A stretch of DNA of 64,000 bases from Kribbella sp. VKM Ac-2568 (GTDB lineage Bacteria > Actinomycetota > Actinomycetes > Propionibacteriales > Kribbellaceae): NCBI RefSeq assembly GCF_004345365.1, contig NZ_SLVF01000009.1:62001-126000 (forward strand). Direction: 5' to 3'. The translations under genes were made by a program, and so were the position numbers. The notes beneath the pieces were generated by a model. That model was given only the letters and a program-made list of their open reading frames with translations. It was not told the DNA's origin and searched no databases. Shown here one piece after another: positions 59,229 through 64,000 of the stretch; within the stretch, counting starts at the first letter, position 1, and each line of letters opens with the position of its first letter.

Positions 59229-60353
59229 ATGGACGACAGCCCCGAATCGGACCACGAGAATCACGAGGATCACGAGGACGACGGCGGCGATGCGCGCGAG
59301 ATCATCGCCGATCTGGTCCGCATCACGAGTCCGCGCGGAGTGCAGGAGTCGCACCTGGCCCGCATCGGTGGAATCGACCAATGGATCTGCGTCCGCGGCC
59401 AGGACCGGAACAACCCGATCATCCTGTTTGTTCACGGCGGGCCCGCTTCGCCGCTGACTCCCACCCTCTGGCAGTTTCAGCGGCCTCTGGAGGAGTACTT
59501 TACCGTCGTCAACTATGACCAGCGGGGTGCCGGCAAGACGTACCGTGCTTCCGACCCGGAATCGATCGCGGCGACCATCCACATCGCGCAGTACCTGAGC
59601 GACGCCATCGAGCTCGCCGAGTCGATCGTCGCGAAGTACGGCGCGCGGAAGCTCGTGCTGATGGGACACAGCTGGGGAACGGTCATCGGATTCCACGCCG
59701 CGCTCGCCCGGCCAGACCTCGTCCACGCCTATGTCGGCATCGGCCAGATCATCAACACGAGGACCAACGAGCAGCTCAGTTTCACCTACGGACTCGAGCA
59801 GGCCCGGCAGGCGAACAACTCGGAAGCCGTCCGGGAAATGGAGTCGATCGCGCCGTACCCCGGCGAGACGCCGGTCACCCGCGAGCGGATCATCATCGCC
59901 CGGAAGTGGCCGCAGTACTACGGCGGCCTGACCGCCTACCGCGACAACTCCGACTACTACTTCTACGCACCCCTGCTGTCGCCCGAATACGCCGCTGAAG
60001 ACATCGACGCCATTGGCGAAGGCAACGAATTCACGCTGGCGAAGATCCTGCCGGAATTCCTGGATGTCGACTTCACCGGTGTGCTGGAGTTCCCAATCCC
60101 GGTGCTGATGTTCATGGGCCGGCACGACTACACCACCCCGTCAGCCCCGACGGCGGCCTGGCTCGAGGCGGTGGACGCGCCGTACAAGCGCGGCGTGTGG
60201 TTCGAGAACTCAGCCCACATGATCCCGTTCGAGGAGCCCGGTAAGACACTCATCAGCCTCGTGACCCACGTCAGACCACTCACCGATCCACCACCCAGTG
60301 AGGTCTCCGCCGCCGACCCGATGACCTCCGCAACGGCGCCCAAGGGGCAATAA
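59229..60353 (+). CDS. Alpha/beta hydrolase (prolyl aminopeptidase-like)
   Basis: A 374-residue hydrolase with oxyanion region FVHGGPASPL, YDQRGAGKTYR, nucleophile GHSWGT, acid in MFMGRHDYTTP and His in ENSAHMIPFEEP. The HGGP and DQRG patterns are those of proline iminopeptidases. The first 35 residues are unusually acidic and His-rich (ESDHENHEDHEDDGG), possibly metal-binding or disordered. Codon use is less GC-biased than in neighbours, hinting at transfer. Confidence 0.88.
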   Translation: MDDSPESDHENHEDHEDDGGDAREIIADLVRITSPRGVQESHLARIGGIDQWICVRGQDRNNPIILFVHGGPASPLTPTLWQFQRPLEEYFTVVNYDQRGAGKTYRASDPESIAATIHIAQYLSDAIELAESIVAKYGARKLVLMGHSWGTVIGFHAALARPDLVHAYVGIGQIINTRTNEQLSFTYGLEQARQANNSEAVREMESIAPYPGETPVTRERIIIARKWPQYYGGLTAYRDNSDYYFYAPLLSPEYAAEDIDAIGEGNEFTLAKILPEFLDVDFTGVLEFPIPVLMFMGRHDYTTPSAPTAAWLEAVDAPYKRGVWFENSAHMIPFEEPGKTLISLVTHVRPLTDPPPSEVSAADPMTSATAPKGQ

Positions 60354-60360
60354 CGTCCCC

Positions 60361-60590
60361 TCATGGACACCAGCGAATGGACCGTTGAACGCCATCTCGT
60401 TGGAACGGCAGTTCGCCGAGGCTTTCGCCGCGTATTGCGGTAGTCGCCACGGTGTTGTCACCGATCACGGTTCGAGCAGTCTCGTGCTCGCCATCGAGTC
60501 CCTCGGCCTCCCTGTGGGGCCGATCCTTGTGCCGGCAAGGCGTGGGTTGCAACGGCGACAGCCTCGCCGCTTGGTTCCTTGCCGCTTTCA
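60361..60590 (+). pseudogene. Frameshifted N-terminal fragment of a DegT/DnrJ/StrS aminotransferase
   Basis: Pieces of one family appear in shifting frames: SEWTV (from 60373), then SLERQFAEAFAAYCGSRHGV and VTDHGSSSLVLAIESLGLPV. ILVPA comes next, and after one further shift AWVATATAS. Together these match the PLP aminotransferase N-terminus (LE..FA.Y.G..H.V...G..AL.LAL..LG...GDEVLVPA.TWVATA). The PLP Lys domain is absent. The fragment ends at the convergent phosphotransferase-like gene. Confidence 0.65.
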
Positions 60591-60608
60591 AGTGACCTTC
60601 GGCGATTT

Positions 60609-61475
60609 CTACAGACCATCCAGTCGCCTGGTCATCTGGTCGAGTGTCGGCCAAGGAGGACCCTCGCGCAGCGAGCGCAGGAATTCCTCTCCGAATCGCC
60701 TCCCGTTCGGAAACTGGTCGCCAAGGTCCCAACGCCACGCTGCGACCATCGCGAGAACGAGCTGCCGGCACTCGTCCAGCAGTCCTTGGTCAACGCTCGG
60801 GTAGTGCTCGCAGACCGCCTCGGGAACATGGGCGAGATCGAACTCGACGGGTCCACGGCAGCACGTCTCGAAGTCGATGAACAATGGGCCATTCTTCGTG
60901 CTGAGCACATTGCCTTGATGCGGCTCGCCGTGGAGCAGCTGCTCCACGGCGCCGCGGTCGTCGATCGCCCGTCGCAGGCTTCGTAGTCTGCTGCTGAGGA
61001 ACACGCGGTCTGCGTCGGCGAGCTCCGGCGAGAGATCCGGGTTGGCAACGACTTCTTCCGCCTCCGCGATTCGATCCGTGAACCGTGGGGTCGCCACATC
61101 AACCTTGCGCATGCCGGCGTGCAGCCGCTCCAGCGCCTTGGCGTAGTCGACTGGTGAGACGTGAGGTGTCACGGGCTCGTAGTAGATCCACAGCGTCACT
61201 GCGAAGCCATCGCGCGTGTACACAAGCGGGTCCACCCGGGGCTCCAAGGCGCCCACCGGGCATCCGGCCTCGGCGAGCCGTTGAGCGAGCTCGACTTCGA
61301 GCTGTGCAATTTCTTGCCCCACATGGGCGACCCGGGCAAGGACGTCGCATGGCGTCAGCCGCAGCGCCAGCTTGTTCGAGTTGTGGAGAACGATTGCGTC
61401 GTTGGCCGGCAGGTCGAGCGATGCGGCGACCGAAGTCGTAGCCGCGATCGCACGCGTGACGTCGGACATCTCCAT
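60609..61475 (-). CDS. Aminoglycoside phosphotransferase-family protein
   Basis: A 288-residue kinase-like protein: Brenner motif LLHGEPHQGNVL (catalytic Asp replaced by Glu-Pro-His, as in some family members), metal motif LFIDFETCCRGP, and an N-terminal lobe with LHNSNKLALRL. It could phosphorylate an aminoglycoside, choline or other small alcohol; the function is not determined. Less GC-biased codons and flanking transposase and aminotransferase debris suggest horizontal acquisition. Confidence 0.82.
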   Translation of the reverse strand: MEMSDVTRAIAATTSVAASLDLPANDAIVLHNSNKLALRLTPCDVLARVAHVGQEIAQLEVELAQRLAEAGCPVGALEPRVDPLVYTRDGFAVTLWIYYEPVTPHVSPVDYAKALERLHAGMRKVDVATPRFTDRIAEAEEVVANPDLSPELADADRVFLSSRLRSLRRAIDDRGAVEQLLHGEPHQGNVLSTKNGPLFIDFETCCRGPVEFDLAHVPEAVCEHYPSVDQGLLDECRQLVLAMVAAWRWDLGDQFPNGRRFGEEFLRSLREGPPWPTLDQMTRRLDGL

Positions 61476-61499
61476 GACTTCGTCAGGCTACATACGTGA

Positions 61500-61582
61500 T
61501 CTTGTTCTGTCCTCGTATATTCGGCGGGGCTGCGGTAGCCGAGAGTCCTGTGCAGCCGGGTGCCGTTGTACCAGCCGATGGG
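61500..61582 (-). mobile_element. C-terminal remnant of an IS3-family transposase
   Basis: The minus strand encodes IGWYNGTRLHRTLGYRSPAE and YTRTEQDH, the typical end of IS3-group OrfB integrases (YNxxRxHxxLGYRSPxEY). The rest of the element is missing and the frame runs on into the phosphotransferase gene region. Confidence 0.65.
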
Positions 61583-61675
61583 GCGCCGTCGTTGCGGCGT
61601 GACGTGGAGCGGTTGTTCTGGCGTGAGGTCGCTAAGGGCCTGTCGAGCGGGGGCGAGCGCCGGAGCAGGCGTGGG
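61583..61675 (+). mobile_element. N-terminal remnant of an IS30-like transposase
   Basis: The plus strand encodes RDVERLFWREVAKGLSS; a frameshifted continuation gives GRAPEQAWA. This is the helix-turn-helix start of IS30-family transposases (FWxxIAxGLSSExAAxAVGVS). It is truncated at the acyl-CoA ligase gene end. Confidence 0.5.
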
Positions 61676-63511
61676 CTAGTCGTACATCTTGTCCAGAAGA
61701 TCCCCGTACGTCGTCTCCACGTGCTTGCGCTTGAGCTTCAGACTCGGCGTCATCTCACCCGACTCCACCGTGAGATCCCGGTCGAGGATGGTGAACTTCT
61801 TGATGGTCTCCCACCGGTTCAGCCCGGCGTTCAGCTCGTCGACGTAACCCTGCACCAGCTTCTGCGCCTCGTCCGACGTTACGATCTCGGCGTACGACTT
61901 CCCACCGAGACCGCTCTGCTCAGCCCATCCCTGGATCGCGTCCGGGTCGAGGGTGACCAGGGCGCTCACGAAGTTCCGCTGATTGCCGTGCACGAGGAAC
62001 TGGCTGGCGTACGGGCAGATCATCTTGAAGCGTCCCTCGATCACCTGCGGCGCGACGTACTTGCCGCCGGAGGTCTTGAAGAGGTCCTTCTTCCGGTCGG
62101 TGATGAAGAGGAACTCGTCCTCGAAGTGACCGATGTCGCCGGTGTGGAACCAGCCGTCGGCGTCGATCACCTCGGCGGTCTGCTCCGGCAGGTTGTGGTA
62201 CCCGCTCATCACGCCGGGACCCTTGATCAGGATCTCGCCGTCCTCGGCGATCTTGAACTCGGATGCCGGGAAGATCGGCCCGACGCTCCCGAGCCGGTAC
62301 TGGTCGGGCCGGTTCAGCGTCGATCCCGCGGCCGTCTCCGACAGCCCGTAGCCCTCGAGGATCAGCAGCCCGGCCGCGTGGAACCACTCGGCCAGCTGCT
62401 TGTCCAGCGCGGCCGATCCGGAGACGAAGAAGCGGATCCGGCCGCCGAAGCGCGCGCGGATCTTCGACAGCACCAGTTTGTCTGCCACCGTGTACTGCGC
62501 GGCCAGTACTCCGCTGGGCTCCTTGCCCTGCTGGCGCAACTTGGAGACCTGCGTGCCGATCCCGAAGGCCCAGTGGAACAGTTTCGCCTTGACGCCGCCC
62601 TCGGCCTCCATCATCGTCACGATCCGGCCGTGCGCCTTCTCGAAGACGCGGGGCGCGGCAGCCATGAAGGTGGGCTGCACTACGGCGGCGTTCTCCACGA
62701 TCTTGTCCACCCGGCCGTCGATCGCCGTCGCGAAGCCGATCTGGAACTGAACCGCCAGCAACACCTGGCCGAACACGTGCGACAACGGCAGCCACAGCAA
62801 CTGCAGGTCGTCCGGGCTGAGCACCCGGATCCCCTCCACCGCCGCACCTTCGTACGTCCAAACCGAGTGCGGCAGCCGCACGCCCTTGGGCCGCCCGGTC
62901 GTACCGGAGGTGTAGACGAGCGTGCAGAGGTGCTCGGGCCGGATCTGCGCGAGCCGCTCGTCGATCGCGGCGGGGTTCTCGTCCAGGTGCTTGGCGCCGA
63001 GTTCGTCGAGCGTGGCGAGGCTGATGACCCAGTCGCCGTCGCGCTCCTCCGGCTCACCGTCGATCAGCACAACTTTGTGCAGCGACGGGGTGTCCGACTT
63101 GTGCTGCCGCAACTTGTCGACCTGGCTGGCGTCCTCGGCGAACACCACCTGCACCTCGGCGTCCGCGACGATGTACGAGACGTCCGCGGCCATCGTGGTC
63201 GGGTAGATCGTGGTCGTCGCGGCTGCCGCGAGCACCGCCGACAGATAGCACTGGACCCAGTCGAGCCTGGTGCTCGCCGCGACGCCCACCCGCTGCTCGG
63301 GCTCGACTCCCAGCGCGATAAGGCCGGCGGCGCGACGGCGTACGAGTTCTTCGGTCTGCTGCCAGGTCACCGACTTCCACTCGGAGCCGGCCGGATACCT
63401 GAACGCCTCCCGGTTCGGCGTCGCGGCGACGCGGTCGAGAAACATCTGCGCGAGGTGCTCTTTGCGGTTGCTCAGCAACGCGAGCTGGGGACCGTCGGCA
63501 ACGGGCTTCAT
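61676..63511 (-). CDS. Long-chain fatty acid-CoA ligase (AMP-forming)
   Basis: A 611-residue adenylate-forming enzyme. The P-loop is YTSGTTGRPKGV; LEGYGLSETAAGS, GWFHTGDIGHFEDE, FLFITDRKKDLFKTSGGKYV and the C-terminal Lys region (SLKLKRKHVET) follow. It activates fatty acids as acyl-AMP and then acyl-CoA, likely at the inner membrane face. ATG 63511 follows GGAGG. The C-terminal boundary abuts transposase debris but the protein is full length. Confidence 0.94.
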   Translation of the reverse strand: MKPVADGPQLALLSNRKEHLAQMFLDRVAATPNREAFRYPAGSEWKSVTWQQTEELVRRRAAGLIALGVEPEQRVGVAASTRLDWVQCYLSAVLAAAATTTIYPTTMAADVSYIVADAEVQVVFAEDASQVDKLRQHKSDTPSLHKVVLIDGEPEERDGDWVISLATLDELGAKHLDENPAAIDERLAQIRPEHLCTLVYTSGTTGRPKGVRLPHSVWTYEGAAVEGIRVLSPDDLQLLWLPLSHVFGQVLLAVQFQIGFATAIDGRVDKIVENAAVVQPTFMAAAPRVFEKAHGRIVTMMEAEGGVKAKLFHWAFGIGTQVSKLRQQGKEPSGVLAAQYTVADKLVLSKIRARFGGRIRFFVSGSAALDKQLAEWFHAAGLLILEGYGLSETAAGSTLNRPDQYRLGSVGPIFPASEFKIAEDGEILIKGPGVMSGYHNLPEQTAEVIDADGWFHTGDIGHFEDEFLFITDRKKDLFKTSGGKYVAPQVIEGRFKMICPYASQFLVHGNQRNFVSALVTLDPDAIQGWAEQSGLGGKSYAEIVTSDEAQKLVQGYVDELNAGLNRWETIKKFTILDRDLTVESGEMTPSLKLKRKHVETTYGDLLDKMYD

Positions 63512-63618
63512 GTCTGGCCTCCATGGGGGGTCAAGTAACCGAACAGTAATGGGCTGAGGCGGCGGAGGCCATGGTCCTCGCTTGCCCGTCCGCACCATCT
63601 CGATTACGTTTCCGCAAC

Positions 63619-64000
63619 ATGCGCGCACGGTCTGTGGCACTCGTCTCACTGTCCGTTCTACTCCTCGGTTGGCTGTCACCTGCGACAGCCGCGCCGCCGC
63701 CTCCCGAGTTCGGCTCGGACTACGCCGATCCCCGGACTCCGGCTCCCCCTGTGGCGGTGCCGAATACCCGGCACTGCTCTGTCGAGATCGTCAGGCACGG
63801 CTTCAGGAACTTCGACCCCTACACCTCCACCTACACGCCGCCGGCGGACTGCCGCGGTCCCTGGTCGAAGGTCGTCCTGCGGATGAACGGCTCGGTGAAG
63901 GGCGTCCAGTTCGACCGCCTCGGGCACATCACCATCGGCGGTGTCGGCGTCTTCCGGACGTCGACTCCCGAGCCCAGCACAGACGGGATCAGCTGGCAGG
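63619..64000 (+). CDS. Peptide-N4-(N-acetyl-beta-glucosaminyl)asparagine amidase A-type protein (partial)
   Basis: Open at the right edge; 127 residues visible. A signal peptide (RARSVALVSLSVLLLGWLSP, cleavage near ATAAPPP) is followed by FGSDYADPRTPAPPVAVPNT, CSVEIVRHGFRNFDPYTSTY, PWSKVVLRMNGSVKGVQFDR and GHITIGGVGVFRTSTPEP. This matches the N-terminal domain of PNGase A-family secreted amidases, which release N-glycans from glycopeptides, typically of plant or fungal origin. Confidence 0.85.
   Translation, partial: MRARSVALVSLSVLLLGWLSPATAAPPPPEFGSDYADPRTPAPPVAVPNTRHCSVEIVRHGFRNFDPYTSTYTPPADCRGPWSKVVLRMNGSVKGVQFDRLGHITIGGVGVFRTSTPEPSTDGISWQ

Noticed and set aside
61496..63538. 680-codon plus-strand open frame over the acyl-CoA ligase gene
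   Set aside because: Antisense shadow; only its first about 60 codons coincide with a real fragment, the IS30-like remnant.
1..64000. tRNA or rRNA genes
   Set aside because: No T-loop/anticodon-stem pattern or rRNA signature was found by eye; a tRNAscan run would settle it.

Overview
The window is high-GC actinobacterial chromosome. Codon third positions are strongly G/C, GTG starts are common, and 4-base ATGA/GTGA gene overlaps are frequent. The order of minus-strand core genes (recO ... era, deaminase-like gene, CNNM/HlyC gene, ybeY, phoH ... rsmE, dnaJ, hrcA ... hemW) is the one known from Mycobacterium and other Actinobacteria. Family-level flavour (paired ECF/DGPF genes, BTAD-STAND regulators, SAV_915-like and DUF3097 proteins, PNGase A) suggests Propionibacteriales, most likely a Kribbella-like soil organism. 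That genus call is inference.

Layout. 0-1.1 kb: 3' end of a secreted-protein gene, then a non-coding repeat region. 1.1-3.8 kb: recO, an NmrA-like gene and an aldo/keto reductase (minus). 4-8.6 kb: a translationally coupled ABC exporter operon (plus). 8.6-10.6 kb: a small membrane protein, a SAV_915-like protein and a GNAT-GNAT-NUDIX fusion. 10.7-12.5 kb: leuA with a recognisable Leu leader peptide/attenuator and a strong terminator. 12.7-16.1 kb: SGNH hydrolase and a double glycosyltransferase. 16.1-17.4 kb: dienelactone hydrolase divergent from an ArsR-like regulator. 17.4-18.5 kb: second, larger copy of the repeat region plus a truncated flavoprotein gene. 18.5-20.9 kb: YciI/DGPF protein, ECF42-type sigma factor and a DUF427 protein. 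21-26 kb: ornithine cyclodeaminase, ogt, zwf, an F420 enzyme and two acetyltransferases. 26.2-30.4 kb: era, deaminase-like, CNNM, ybeY, phoH operon. 31-33.3 kb: SigE-family sigma factor with a coupled membrane partner, and a methyltransferase. 33.4-36.4 kb: rsmE, dnaJ, hrcA with CIRCE. 36.5-54.4 kb: accessory block (Gfo/Idh/MocA + ThuA, stand-alone EF-Tu domain 2 protein, MBL hydrolase, NCS1 transporter, orphan antitoxin, BTAD-STAND-WD40 giant, DUF3097, patatin, lipoprotein/membrane pair, LacI, sugar-binding lipoprotein). 54.7-55.9 kb: hemW. 56.1-64 kb: drug-efflux MFS, PPOX and Zn-finger genes, hydrolase, DegT and transposase debris, aminoglycoside-phosphotransferase-like gene, acyl-CoA ligase and the start of a PNGase A gene.

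How it fits together. The conserved RNA-metabolism/chaperone block is broken by accessory islands. Gene debris sits at several island edges: phospholipase-like remnant at 30.6-30.8 kb, NUDIX fragment at 42 kb, DegT pseudogene at 60.4 kb, IS3/IS30 fragments at 61.5 kb and flavoprotein stub at 18.2 kb. The most unusual signals are (i) a modular, structured non-coding repeat present twice in inverted orientation (697-930 and 17470-18073); (ii) the leuA leader/attenuator; (iii) ~11-bp-spaced direct repeats in front of the BTAD-STAND gene; (iv) phoH with a perfect Shine-Dalgarno but only a CTG start; and (v) tandem duplications laid over gene 3' ends. No tRNA, rRNA, CRISPR array or intact mobile element was seen.
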